Of a DNA stretch of 64,000 nt, positions 41,813 through 50,283 are shown in pieces. Position 1 is the stretch's first letter, and the number at the start of each line of letters is the position of its first letter. A program made the translations under genes and the position numbers. The notes under the pieces were generated by a model. It made no database searches, was not told where the DNA came from, and saw only the letters and a program-made list of their open reading frames with translations. The stretch spans positions 372,001-436,000 of the forward strand of contig NZ_JAJSDQ010000001.1 in the NCBI RefSeq assembly GCF_021272345.1. The letters are read 5' to 3'. The DNA comes from Ornithinimicrobium sediminis (GTDB lineage: Bacteria; Actinomycetota; Actinomycetes; Actinomycetales; Dermatophilaceae).

Positions 41813-43318
41813 TCAGCCGTTCTGCGGGAACCCGAGGTTGAGCCCGCCGTGGCTGGGGTCCGGCCAGCGGGCGGTCACGACCTTCCCACGGGTGAAGAAG
41901 TGCACCCCCTCCGTGCCGTGGGCGTGGGAGTCGCCGAACAGGCTGTTCTTCCACCCCCCGAAGGAGTAGTAGGAGACGGGGACGGGGATCGGCACGTTGA
42001 TGCCGACCATGCCGACCTCGACCTCGTGCTGGAAACGACGGGCCGCTCCCCCGTCGTGGGTGAAGATCGCGGTGCCGTTGCCGTAGGGGTTGGCGTTGAT
42101 GAGCTCCAGGCCCTCGTCGTAGCTGTGCACGCGGACGACGGACAGGACCGGGCCGAAGATCTCGTCCGTGTAGACCGACATCTCGGGAGTCACCCGGTCG
42201 AAGAGCGTGGGCGCCAGGAAGAACCCGGCGCCGTCGGCGTCGTAGTGACCCTGCCTGCCGTCCACCACCAGCTCGGCGCCGTCCTGCACCCCGGCCTCGA
42301 CGTAGGACAGGACCTTGGCGCGGTGCGCGCCGGTGACCAGCGGCCCCATGTCGCAGCCCCGGGTGCCGTCCCCGGTGCGCAGGCCCTGCATGCGCTCGGC
42401 GACCTTCGCCACCAGCTCGTCCGCGACGGCGTCGACGACGACCAGGGCCGAGATCGCCATACAGCGCTCCCCGGCAGACCCGAAGCCTGCGTTGACGGCA
42501 GCGTCGGCGGCCAGGTCGAGGTCGGCGTCGGGCAGGACCAGCATGTGGTTCTTGGCGCCGCCGAGAGCCTGGACCCGCTTGCCGTGTGCGGTGCCCGTCT
42601 CGTAGACATCACGCGCGACCGGGGTCGACCCGACGAAGGAGACCGCCTTGACGTCGGGGTGGGTCAGCAGCGCGTCGACCGCCTCCTTGTCCCCCTGGAC
42701 GACGTTCATGATGCCGTCGGGCAGGCCCGCCTCGCGCCAGAGCTCGGCCACTGCCAGCACCGCAGAGGGGTCCTTCTCGCTGGGCTTGACGACGACCGCG
42801 TTGCCGCACGCGACCGCCACGGGGACGAACCACAGCGGGACCATGGCCGGGAAGTTGAACGGGCTGATGACGGCGACGACGCCGAGCGACTGCCGGATCG
42901 AGTAGACGTCGACGTCCGTCGAGGCGTTCTCGGAGAACCCTCCCTTGAGCAGGTGCGGGATGCCGCAGGCGAACTCCGCCACCTCCAGGCCGCGGGTGAC
43001 CTCCCCCACCGCGTCGGACAGGACCTTGCCGTGCTCTGCCGTGATGAGGGCGGCGATGCGCTCCTTGTCCCGGTGCAGCAGCTCGCGGAAGGCGAAGAGG
43101 ACCTGGCTGCGCCGTGAGAGCGAGACGTCCGCCCAGGAGCTGCGCCAGGCGTCCCGGGCTCCGGTGACCACCTCGTCCACGAGGTCGGCCGAGGCCAGGT
43201 CGACCAGGCCGGTGACCTCACCCGTGGCGGGGTTGAAGACCTCGCTGGTGCGCGCCGCCCGTCCCTCCCACGGCGAGCCTGCGACGAGGTGGGTGATCCG
43301 GGCGGGTGAGCTGGGCAT
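41813..43318 (-). CDS. mmsA: CoA-acylating methylmalonate-semialdehyde dehydrogenase
   Basis: Aldehyde dehydrogenase family enzyme (501 residues) that turns methylmalonate semialdehyde (valine or inositol breakdown) into propionyl-CoA. Catalytic Cys286 in [14 protein letters not shown]; cofactor motifs [14 protein letters not shown] and [32 protein letters not shown] 43318 follows GAGGAG. It stands alone between rho and rpmE. Its product would feed the methylmalonyl-CoA/B12 genes at 11-18 kb. Confidence 0.92.
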   Translation of the reverse strand: MPSSPARITHLVAGSPWEGRAARTSEVFNPATGEVTGLVDLASADLVDEVVTGARDAWRSSWADVSLSRRSQVLFAFRELLHRDKERIAALITAEHGKVLSDAVGEVTRGLEVAEFACGIPHLLKGGFSENASTDVDVYSIRQSLGVVAVISPFNFPAMVPLWFVPVAVACGNAVVVKPSEKDPSAVLAVAELWREAGLPDGIMNVVQGDKEAVDALLTHPDVKAVSFVGSTPVARDVYETGTAHGKRVQALGGAKNHMLVLPDADLDLAADAAVNAGFGSAGERCMAISALVVVDAVADELVAKVAERMQGLRTGDGTRGCDMGPLVTGAHRAKVLSYVEAGVQDGAELVVDGRQGHYDADGAGFFLAPTLFDRVTPEMSVYTDEIFGPVLSVVRVHSYDEGLELINANPYGNGTAIFTHDGGAARRFQHEVEVGMVGINVPIPVPVSYYSFGGWKNSLFGDSHAHGTEGVHFFTRGKVVTARWPDPSHGGLNLGFPQNG

Positions 43319-43387
43319 CTGCTGGTCTCCTCGGGTATGACGTGGGCAGGCGTCGGCGGGCGCTCCTCGCCAGGTGCCCCTGAGGTC

Positions 43388-43393
43388 ACCCTA
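43388..43393 (-). promoter_or_regulatory. -10 element of mmsA
   Basis: TAGGGT on the minus strand, 69 bases before the ATG; transcription would begin near 43381 and leave a leader of about 63 bases. No clear -35. Confidence 0.4.
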
Positions 43394-43428
43394 GCCGACG
43401 AGATCCTCGGCGAAGTGCGCCACAGACG

Positions 43429-43470
43429 ACGGATGGCGTCGTCCGACGAGAGCCGGGCGACGCCATCCGT
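43429..43470 (-). terminator. rho terminator hairpin
   Basis: Perfect 13-bp stem (43429-43441 with 43458-43470), 16-base loop, about 21 bases past the rho stop. No T tract. Confidence 0.65.
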
Positions 43471-43491
43471 TGAGGTCAGGGCAGTGAGGAG

Positions 43492-45477
43492 TCAGTCCTC
43501 GTCGTCGAGTCTGATCGACGAGGTCTGCTGCACCTGGGTCAGGAACTCGAAGTTGTTGCGGGTCTTGCGGAGGCGGTCGAGCAGCAGCTCGATCCCCTGC
43601 TGGGAGTCCAGTGCCGAGAGGACCCTACGCAGCTTCCAGACGATCTTGAGCTCCTCGCCAGACATCAGGATCTCCTCGCGGCGCGTGCCGGAGGGGTTGA
43701 GGTCGACGGCGGGGAAGATGCGACGGTCCGCCAGCTGGCGCGACAGGCGCAGCTCCATGTTGCCGGTGCCCTTGAACTCCTCGAAGATCACCTCGTCCAT
43801 CTTCGAGCCCGTCTCGACCAGAGCCGTGGCCAGGATGGTCAGCGAGCCCCCGTGCTCGATGTTGCGCGCCGCGCCGAAGAACCGCTTCGGCGGGTAGAGC
43901 GCGCTGGAGTCGACACCTCCGGAGAGGATCCGCCCGCTGGCGGGTGCCGCCAGGTTGTACGCACGACCCAGGCGGGTGATCGAGTCGAGCAGGACCACGA
44001 CGTCGCCACCCATCTCGACGAGGCGCTTGGCACGCTCGATGGCGAGCTCGGCCACCGTGGTGTGGTCCTCTGCGGGACGGTCGAAGGTGGAGGCGATGAC
44101 CTCGCCCTTCACCGTGCGCTGCATGTCGGTGACCTCCTCCGGGCGCTCGTCCACCAGGACGATCATGAGGTGCACCTCGGGGTTGTTGGTCGTGATCGCG
44201 TTGGCGATCGACTGCAGCACCAGGGTCTTGCCGGCCTTGGGGGGCGAGACGATCAGGCCGCGCTGCCCCTTGCCGATCGGGGCGACGAGGTCGATGATCC
44301 GTGTCGTCAGGTTCTTCTGGTCCGTCTCCAGGCGAAGACGGTCCTGCGGGTACAGCGGGGTGAGCTTGCCGAACTCGGGCCGCTGCCGCGCCTGGTCGGG
44401 GGTCATGCCGTTGACGGAGTCCAGACGCACCAGGGCGTTGAACTTCTCGCGGTTGCGCCCCACGGTCTGCTGCGGCTCACCGTCCTTCGGTGCCTTGATG
44501 GCACCGACGACGGCGTCGCCCTTGCGCATGTTGTTCTTGCGGACCATGCCCATCGGGACGTAGATGTCGGTCGGGCCGGGCAGGTAGCCGGTCGTGCGGA
44601 TGAACCCGTAGTTGTCCAGCACGTCCAGGACGCCGGCCACCGGCACGAGCACGTCCTCGTCGGTGTAGGTCTCCTGCTGCTCGTCCTGGTAGCCCTCGCC
44701 ACCGCGGCCCCCCTGGCCGCCCCCGGAGGAACGACCGCGCTTGCGGTCCCGACCGCGCTGACGGTTGCGTCGGCGACCCCGTCCACCCCGCTCGTCGTCG
44801 TCGAACTGGCCACCCTGAGCGTTGCCGCCCTGGTTCGGGCCGCTGTCACGCTGCTGTCCACCGTCACGGTCACGCTGCTGCTGGCTACCGTCACCCTGCT
44901 GGCCGTTGTCACGGTCACGCTGCTTCTCGCCACCGTCACGGTCACGCTGCTGGCCACCGTCACGGTCACGCTGCTTCTCGCCACCGTCACGGTCACGCTG
45001 CTGGCCACCGTCACGGTCACGCTGCTGGCCACCGTCACGGTCACGCTGCTTCTCGCCACCGTCACGCTGCTTCTCGCCACCGTCACGCTGCTTCTCGCCA
45101 CCGTCACGCTGCTTCTCGCGGCCGCTGCGGGCTTCGCCGGACTCTGCCCGAGCCGGCTCGCCCTGCCCACCCTGAGGCTCTCCCTGGGCGGCGCCGGCGC
45201 GGCGCGAGCGACGCGGCGTCTGCTGCTGGGTCTCTCCGCCGTCCTCGGGCGCGGCCGACGCGGCCTGCGCAGAGGTGGTGGTGTCGGCCTGCTTGGGGGC
45301 GCGTGCCGCTGCGGCCCCGCCCCTGGCCTGCCGGATGGCGGACACGAGGTCGGCCTTCCGCATCCCCCGGGACACGGGGATCCCCATGGTGCCGGCGAGG
45401 TCCTGCAGCTCCGCCAGGCGCATGGCACTCAGCGCGCCGGTCCTGGTCGTGGCCTCGGCGTTGGTGGTGTCAGTCAC
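43492..45477 (-). CDS. rho: transcription termination factor Rho with repeat-rich N-terminal extension
   Basis: Hexameric RNA helicase (661 residues versus about 420 in E. coli). Residues 15-52 are the SAP-like Rho_N domain (LAELQDLAGTMGIPVSRGMR). Residues 120-215 are an Arg/Asp/Gly/Gln low-complexity repeat, followed by a basic Arg-rich segment (230-260), typical of the long N-terminal insertions of actinobacterial Rho that bind RNA. Then come the OB-fold (VAGVLDVLDNYGFIRTTGYL) and the ATPase with P-loop SPPKAGKT (411-418), DSITRLGRAYN and the C-terminal RKTRNNFEFL. GTG 45477 follows AAGGAA. Confidence 0.97.
   Translation of the reverse strand: MTDTTNAEATTRTGALSAMRLAELQDLAGTMGIPVSRGMRKADLVSAIRQARGGAAAARAPKQADTTTSAQAASAAPEDGGETQQQTPRRSRRAGAAQGEPQGGQGEPARAESGEARSGREKQRDGGEKQRDGGEKQRDGGEKQRDRDGGQQRDRDGGQQRDRDGGEKQRDRDGGQQRDRDGGEKQRDRDNGQQGDGSQQQRDRDGGQQRDSGPNQGGNAQGGQFDDDERGGRGRRRNRQRGRDRKRGRSSGGGQGGRGGEGYQDEQQETYTDEDVLVPVAGVLDVLDNYGFIRTTGYLPGPTDIYVPMGMVRKNNMRKGDAVVGAIKAPKDGEPQQTVGRNREKFNALVRLDSVNGMTPDQARQRPEFGKLTPLYPQDRLRLETDQKNLTTRIIDLVAPIGKGQRGLIVSPPKAGKTLVLQSIANAITTNNPEVHLMIVLVDERPEEVTDMQRTVKGEVIASTFDRPAEDHTTVAELAIERAKRLVEMGGDVVVLLDSITRLGRAYNLAAPASGRILSGGVDSSALYPPKRFFGAARNIEHGGSLTILATALVETGSKMDEVIFEEFKGTGNMELRLSRQLADRRIFPAVDLNPSGTRREEILMSGEELKIVWKLRRVLSALDSQQGIELLLDRLRKTRNNFEFLTQVQQTSSIRLDDED
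44846..45119 (-). repeat. tandem 21/24/27-base repeats inside rho
   Basis: Imperfect in-frame tandem repeats coding RDGGEKQ (21 bases), RDRDGGQQ (24) and RDRDGGEKQ (27), about ten to eleven units. The array keeps the frame, so unit number may vary between strains by slippage. It also creates a long spurious open frame on the other strand. Confidence 0.9.
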
Positions 45478-45672
45478 TAAGGATTCCTTCCCCCGCGTGT
45501 TGCTCCGGCTGAACCGGTAGGTGGGGTCTCATCGGGATCAGCGCGGTTGCGCTGGTGGGATAGCCCAGGTCCTTGGCCGCTCCCGTGCACAGCACAGAGG
45601 GTGACAGCACAGACCGACGACGTCGGAGCCATGGGCATTGCCTGCGGACCCAACTCAGGACGGGGGCGAAAC

Positions 45673-45729
45673 TCCACCGATGTGGGCTCTCCCGCGAGGC
45701 ACAGTCACTCTAGCACCCACAGATGTGGG
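45673..45729 (-). promoter_or_regulatory. paired 14-bp operator-like motifs flanking the rho -10
   Basis: CCCACAGATGTGGG, an inverted repeat, lies at 45716-45729 just upstream of the -10; TCCACCGATGTGGG, identical at 12 of 14 bases, lies at 45673-45686 just downstream of the predicted transcription start. Two similar sites on both sides of a -10 suggest a repressor acting at both. Confidence 0.35.
45707..45712 (-). promoter_or_regulatory. -10 element of the rho promoter
   Basis: TAGAGT on the minus strand; transcription would start near 45700, giving a rho leader of about 220 bases. The remainder of the 300-base gap between hom and rho holds no reading frame that I can support. Confidence 0.4.
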
Positions 45730-45776
45730 CGGTGGCACACGCCCGGCCCGTGTGGCGGCTCAGGACCGCCGGGACG

Positions 45777-46769
45777 TCAGTGCAGCGCCGCGACCCGACG
45801 GGCGGCCTGGACAATGTCCCCGAGCACGGCTGACGCGGTCTCGTCACCACCGGCGCCCGCACCGTGCAGGCGCAGCGCACCGGCGGACTCCGCCTCGATC
45901 ACCACCGCGTTGCGCCCCTCCCGGGTCTGGGCGAAGGGATGGTCGGCGGCCAGCATCACCGGACGGACGGCCAGCTCCACCCGCGGCTGCGCAGCCGGTC
46001 CCGACGACCAGGCCGACGCGATGAGCTTGATGACCTGACCGGTCCCCCGTGCCTGCTCGAAGTCGGCGTCCGTGAGCCGGGTGATCCCCTCACGCTGCAC
46101 GTCCTCGAGAGTCACGTCGACCCCCCAGGCGGTGCGCGCCAGGATCACGATCTTGGCCGCCGCGTCCAGACCCTCGAGGTCCTCGGCGGGATCCGCCTCG
46201 AGGTAGCCCAGTCGGCCGGCCCGCTCCAGCGCCTCCTGGAAGGGGACCCCGAGTCGGGCCACGAGGTCGAGGATGTAGTTGGTGGACCCGTTGACGATGC
46301 CCGAGATCGAGGTGACCTGGTCTCCGGCCAGCGCCTCCCGCACCACGCGCAGCACGGGCACCGCAGCGACCACCGCGGCCTCGTAGTCGAGGCCGACACC
46401 GTGCTGGGCGGCCATCCGGTGCAGGGCGAGGCCGTGGTGGGCGATGAGCTGCTTGTTCGCCGTGACCACCTGGGAGCCGCCGGCCATGGCGCGCTCGATG
46501 AGGCTGCGCGCCGGCTCCATACCTCCCATCAGCTCGACCACGACGTCCGCACCGTCGACGACCGACTCGGCGTCCTCGGTGAGAAGGCTGCTCGGCACTC
46601 CGGGCAGGTCGCGTGCCCGTGACACGTCCCGCACGGCGATGCCCGTCAGGGTGAGCGGCCGTCCGGCGCGCTGCGCGAAGAGCTCGGCGCGCTCGACGGC
46701 GCGCCGAGCCACGGCGGCCCCGACGGTGCCGCAGCCGAGAAGTGCGACCGTGATGGGTGCGTCGGTCAT
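45777..46769 (-). CDS. hom: homoserine dehydrogenase lacking the C-terminal ACT domain
   Basis: Reduces aspartate semialdehyde to homoserine for methionine, threonine and isoleucine. 330 residues: NAD(P)-binding GCGTVGAAVARR, VVTANKQLIAHHG, catalytic region ISGIVNGSTNYILDLVA, LEADPAEDLEGLDAAAK and the closing GAGAGGDETASAVLGDIVQAARR. Most actinobacterial Hom proteins continue about 100 residues with an ACT domain for threonine feedback; here the gene ends, and no ACT-like sequence is found in the other two frames after the stop. ATG 46769 follows GAAGGA; a GTG at 46799 overlaps the argS stop (GTGA) and is an alternative start. Confidence 0.93.
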   Translation of the reverse strand: MTDAPITVALLGCGTVGAAVARRAVERAELFAQRAGRPLTLTGIAVRDVSRARDLPGVPSSLLTEDAESVVDGADVVVELMGGMEPARSLIERAMAGGSQVVTANKQLIAHHGLALHRMAAQHGVGLDYEAAVVAAVPVLRVVREALAGDQVTSISGIVNGSTNYILDLVARLGVPFQEALERAGRLGYLEADPAEDLEGLDAAAKIVILARTAWGVDVTLEDVQREGITRLTDADFEQARGTGQVIKLIASAWSSGPAAQPRVELAVRPVMLAADHPFAQTREGRNAVVIEAESAGALRLHGAGAGGDETASAVLGDIVQAARRVAALH

Positions 46770-46795
46770 CGGGTGTCCTTCGTCCGGGGTCGTGG

Positions 46796-48442
46796 TCACA
46801 TGCGCTCCGGTGCACCGACACCGAGCAGGTGCAGCCCGTTGGCGAGCACCTGCCTGGTGGCGTCGTTGAGCCAGAGACGGCTGCGGTGCAGGTCGGTGAT
46901 CTCCTCCGTGGCCTCCACCGGCCGGACGCGGCACTCGTCGTACCACTTGTGGTACCGACCGGCGAGGTCCTCCAGGTAGCGCGCCACCCGGTGCGGCTCA
47001 CGGAGGGTGGCCGCCTGGGCCACGACTCGTGGGAAGTCCCCGAGCACGGCAAGCAGGGCGGACTCGGTCTCGTGCCCGAGCAGGGAGGGGTCGAACCCGT
47101 CGTCCCGGGAGACCCCGTCCTCTGCCGCCAGCCGGGCGACGTTGCAGGTGCGCGCGTGGGCGTACTGCACGTAGAACACCGGGTTGTCGTTGCTGCGCCG
47201 ACGCAGCTCCTCGCCGTCGAGGTCCAGCGGGCTGTCGGCCGGGAAACGGGCCAGCGAGTAGCGCACCGGGTCGGAGCCGATCCACTCGATCAGCTCGGAG
47301 AGGAAGAGCGCGTTGCCACGCCGGCGGCCCATCCGCTCACCGCGGATGTTGATGAGCTGACCGATCAGGATCTCGATGTGACGAGCCGGGTCGTCCCCGG
47401 CACAGGCGGCGATCGCCTTGAGCCGGTTGACATAGCCGTGGTGGTCCGCCCCGAGCATGTAGATCTTGGCGGGGAAGCCGCGGTCCTTCTTGCTGAGGTA
47501 GTAGGCGGCGTCGGCAGCGAAGTAGGTCGGCTCGCCGGTGGCACGGATGAGCACCCGGTCGCGGTCGTCACCGAAGTCGGTGGTGCGCAGCCAGACCGCA
47601 CCATCGGCGTCGAAGACGTGACCCTGTTCGCGGAGCCGGCCCACCGCGTCCGCCACGGCACCGGAGTCGTGTAGCGACCTCTCCGAGAACCACACGTCGA
47701 AGTGCACGTTGAAGGCGTCGAGGGTGTCCTTGTTCTGCTGCAGCTGGAGCGCGCACCCGCGCTCCCGCGCCACCGCGACCGCCTCGTCCGATGAGAGCTG
47801 CAGAAGGTCGGGGTGCTCGGCGAGGACCAGCCGGGCGAGCTCGTCGACGTACTCCCCGCCGTATCCCCCCTCGGGCGTCTCCTCACCGCGGGCGGCGGCC
47901 AGGATCGAGGCGCCCAGCCGGTCGAGCTGCGCGCCTGCGTCGTTGGTGTAGTGCTCGGCCGTGACGTCGGCCCCGCTGGCGGCCAGGAGGCGGTGCAGGG
48001 CGTCGCCCAGGGCGGCCCACCGGGTGTGCCCGATGTGCAGGGGCCCGGTGGGGTTGGCCGACACGAACTCCAGGTTGACGACCTCGCCGGCCAGGGTGTC
48101 GTTGGAGCCGTATGACGTGCCCGCCTCGACGATCGACCTCGCCAGCTCACCGGCGCTGGCCGCCTCGAGGGTGATGTTGAGGAAGCCGGGGCCGGCCACG
48201 TCCACGGCCGCCACGCCCTCGACGGCCCGTAGCCGCTCGGCGAGAAGGTCGGCGACCTCGCGCGGCGGCATACCGGCGGCCTTGGCGAGCTGCAGGGCGA
48301 TGTTGGTCGACCAGTCCCCGTGCTCGCGGCTGCGGGGTCGCTCCACACGGATCTCGGCCGGGGCGGCGACGTCGAGGTCACCGTCCGTGACGGCCTGCTC
48401 GAGGGCGGTCCGGATGGCAGCGGCAAGTTGCTCGGGAGTCAC
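46796..48442 (-). CDS. argS: arginyl-tRNA synthetase
   Basis: Class I synthetase (548 residues). The HIGH motif is in SANPTGPLHIGHTR; the KMSKS position reads MGRRRGNALFLSE, the degenerate form usual for ArgS. The N-terminal Add1 domain and the C-terminal anticodon-binding domain (NPVFYVQYAHARTCNVARLA) are complete. GTG 48442 is 7 bases after TAGACT, fitting a leaderless start; the frame upstream to 48490 is unlikely. A tRNA-Arg gene stands divergently 80 bases away. Confidence 0.96.
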   Translation of the reverse strand: MTPEQLAAAIRTALEQAVTDGDLDVAAPAEIRVERPRSREHGDWSTNIALQLAKAAGMPPREVADLLAERLRAVEGVAAVDVAGPGFLNITLEAASAGELARSIVEAGTSYGSNDTLAGEVVNLEFVSANPTGPLHIGHTRWAALGDALHRLLAASGADVTAEHYTNDAGAQLDRLGASILAAARGEETPEGGYGGEYVDELARLVLAEHPDLLQLSSDEAVAVARERGCALQLQQNKDTLDAFNVHFDVWFSERSLHDSGAVADAVGRLREQGHVFDADGAVWLRTTDFGDDRDRVLIRATGEPTYFAADAAYYLSKKDRGFPAKIYMLGADHHGYVNRLKAIAACAGDDPARHIEILIGQLINIRGERMGRRRGNALFLSELIEWIGSDPVRYSLARFPADSPLDLDGEELRRRSNDNPVFYVQYAHARTCNVARLAAEDGVSRDDGFDPSLLGHETESALLAVLGDFPRVVAQAATLREPHRVARYLEDLAGRYHKWYDECRVRPVEATEEITDLHRSRLWLNDATRQVLANGLHLLGVGAPERM

Positions 48443-48449
48443 CCGCGGC

Positions 48450-48455
48450 AGTCTA
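48450..48455 (-). promoter_or_regulatory. -10 element of argS (leaderless)
   Basis: TAGACT on the minus strand ends 7 bases before the GTG at 48442. Confidence 0.5.
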
Positions 48456-48504
48456 GTGTCGTGCCGCCAGGTCGCCGTGGTCGTGGTCACCGGCCCGTGA
48501 CTGC

Positions 48505-48510
48505 TAGAGT
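48505..48510 (+). promoter_or_regulatory. -10 element of the tRNA-Arg gene
   Basis: TAGAGT 11 bases before the mature tRNA 5' end. Confidence 0.5.
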
Positions 48511-48521
48511 TTCGCGCTGTT

Positions 48522-48593
48522 GCCCCCGTAGCTCAGGGGATAGAGCACCGCCCTCCGGAGGCGGGAGCGCAGGTTCGAATCCTGCCGGGGGCG
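48522..48593 (+). tRNA. tRNA-Arg (anticodon CCG)
   Basis: 72-base cloverleaf: 7-bp acceptor stem GCCCCCG/CGGGGGC with discriminator G, D arm TAGCTCAGGGGATAGAGCA, anticodon stem CCGCC/GGCGG with loop CTCCGGA (anticodon CCG, reading CGG), 4-base variable loop and T arm GCAGG-TTCGAAT-CCTGC. CCA is not encoded. Confidence 0.97.
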
Positions 48594-48664
48594 CAACCGC
48601 ATCGCGGCAGCAGGTGTGTCGTGCTCTCACGCACGCCAGTTGTGTTCCAGCACGGACTCTCTCG

Positions 48665-48670
48665 TACTCT
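48665..48670 (+). promoter_or_regulatory. -10 element of the 48678 gene (leaderless)
   Basis: TACTCT ends 7 bases before the ATG at 48678. Confidence 0.45.
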
Positions 48671-48677
48671 GCCTCCC

Positions 48678-49196
48678 ATGACTGACTCACGGGTCACGCC
48701 CCTGGTGACGGCGACGGCCGCGGCCGTCGCGGCCCTCGCCGTCGTGTGGACGCTCCGTGGCCGGTCGGTGTCCCAGGGCCAGGCCCGGGCCTCCATGGAG
48801 CGCGCCCGTCGTGCCACCCGAGGGCGGTCGGAGGGGCACGCCGACGGGGCTGCCCAGGCCCGCCTGCTGACCCTCCACCCCAGGGTCGGTGGAGCGCTGG
48901 CCACCGTCGAGGTCCGCAACGACAGTGAGGCGTCGTTCACCGACCTCGAGGTGCGCGCTGCTCATCTCCTGATGTCAGACGTGCCGGACGGCTACACCTA
49001 CGACCTCACGGCCGGACACACCCTGGCCTCGCTCGAGCCACGGGGGATACACACGGTGGTGGCGACCTTCCGCGACGCCACCGGTGCGGCCGTGGAGCCG
49101 CACGGCATGCAGCCCTCCCTCGAGGTCGCGTACACCGACGCCCACGGCGTCCGCTGGCGCCGCCTCGCCGGCGCTCCGCCTCGCCGCGACCCCTGA
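48678..49196 (+). CDS. membrane-anchored protein of unknown function
   Basis: 172 residues. One N-terminal hydrophobic helix (PLVTATAAAVAALAVVWTL) acts as signal anchor; the rest is soluble and mostly beta-strand in look (LTLHPRVGGALATVEVRNDSEASFTDLEVRAAHL, LEPRGIHTVVATFRDATG), resembling an immunoglobulin-like fold. No family recognised. The -10 spacing suggests a leaderless message. Neighbouring ABC genes start 107 bases later and are probably a separate unit. Confidence 0.65.
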   Translation: MTDSRVTPLVTATAAAVAALAVVWTLRGRSVSQGQARASMERARRATRGRSEGHADGAAQARLLTLHPRVGGALATVEVRNDSEASFTDLEVRAAHLLMSDVPDGYTYDLTAGHTLASLEPRGIHTVVATFRDATGAAVEPHGMQPSLEVAYTDAHGVRWRRLAGAPPRRDP

Positions 49197-49302
49197 CCGG
49201 CGCCGCCCGTCGGCACCGCCCACCGCGGTCGGCCGAAGGAGTGACCCCGCCTCCGACCTCCGGCTGATGTCCTGCCTGGCACCTTGTTGCTTGGATGGGC
49301 TC

Positions 49303-50283
49303 ATGACCACTCCACCGACGACCGTGCCGAGCACGGACATCGAGGTGCGCGGGCTCACCAAGTCCTTCGGGGGCTTCCTGGCCGTGGACGACCTCAGCTT
49401 CCGGGTCGAGCCCGGGCGGATCACGGGGTTCCTGGGACCCAACGGCTCCGGTAAGACCACCACGCTGCGCATGCTGCTGGGACTGATCCGACCCACCGCC
49501 GGCCAGGGCCTCATCGGTGGCCGGCGTTACGCCGAGCTCCCCGCCCCCCTGACGACCGTCGGCGCAGCGTTGGAGGCGACCAACTTCCACCCGGGGCGCA
49601 GCGGCCGCGACCACCTGCGGGTCCTCGCCGGGACCCACGGCATCCCGGACAGCCGGGTCGACGCGATGCTGGAGCTCGTCGGCATCCCGGCCGCCGCACG
49701 CAAGCGAGCCGGGGGCTACTCGATGGGCATGCGTCAGCGGCTCGGCCTGGCCGCCGCCCTGCTGGGCGACCCCCGCGTGCTCATCCTCGACGAGCCGTCG
49801 AACGGGCTGGACCCGGAGGGCATCCGCTGGCTGCGCGGCCTGCTGCGTCATCTCGCCGGGGAGGGCAGGACCATCCTCGTGAGCTCGCACCTGCTGGGTG
49901 AGGTGGAGCAGACCGTGGACGACGTGGTCATCATCGCCAACGGTCACCTCGTCCGACAGGGCACCATCGAGCAGCTGCACGGCGACCCCGCCACGCTGGT
50001 GCGCGCCGCCGACCCGGCACACCTCGCCGAGGCGCTGCACGGGCAGGGCATCACGGCCGAGCCGGCGACGGAGCACGGTCCCGGTGCCCTGCGGGCACTG
50101 ACCGGTGACATGGTGCGCATCGGTGACGTCGCGCTGGTGGCGGGCGTGGCCGTGCACGAGCTGCGCCCGCTGCGCACCGACCTCGAGCGCCTCTTCCTCG
50201 AGCTGACCGAGGCACCCGCGCACCGCAACCGCAACCTCACCGGGGACGCCACCCCCTCGACCTCCACCGAGGAGCAGGCATGA
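49303..50283 (+). CDS. ABC transporter ATP-binding protein
   Basis: 326-residue ATPase of the exporter type (DrrA/NatA/CcmA group). Walker A GPNGSGKTT, Q-loop region, signature YSMGMRQRLGLAAALL, Walker B VLILDEPSNGLD and switch His in LVSSHLLGEVEQ. The C-terminal 90 residues are an accessory domain. The stop overlaps the permease start as ATGA. Substrate unknown. Confidence 0.92.
   Translation: MTTPPTTVPSTDIEVRGLTKSFGGFLAVDDLSFRVEPGRITGFLGPNGSGKTTTLRMLLGLIRPTAGQGLIGGRRYAELPAPLTTVGAALEATNFHPGRSGRDHLRVLAGTHGIPDSRVDAMLELVGIPAAARKRAGGYSMGMRQRLGLAAALLGDPRVLILDEPSNGLDPEGIRWLRGLLRHLAGEGRTILVSSHLLGEVEQTVDDVVIIANGHLVRQGTIEQLHGDPATLVRAADPAHLAEALHGQGITAEPATEHGPGALRALTGDMVRIGDVALVAGVAVHELRPLRTDLERLFLELTEAPAHRNRNLTGDATPSTSTEEQA

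Noticed and set aside
43852-45480. Long open frame opposite rho with a striking Leu/Val/Thr repeat
   Set aside because: The repeat is the reverse complement of the Asp/Arg/Gly repeat of rho. No start signal or family match; the hydrophobic look is a by-product of the codons.
48522-48593. tRNA-Arg gene considered as an integration site of a mobile element
   Set aside because: No integrase, no direct repeat of the tRNA 3' end and no change in gene type on either side.
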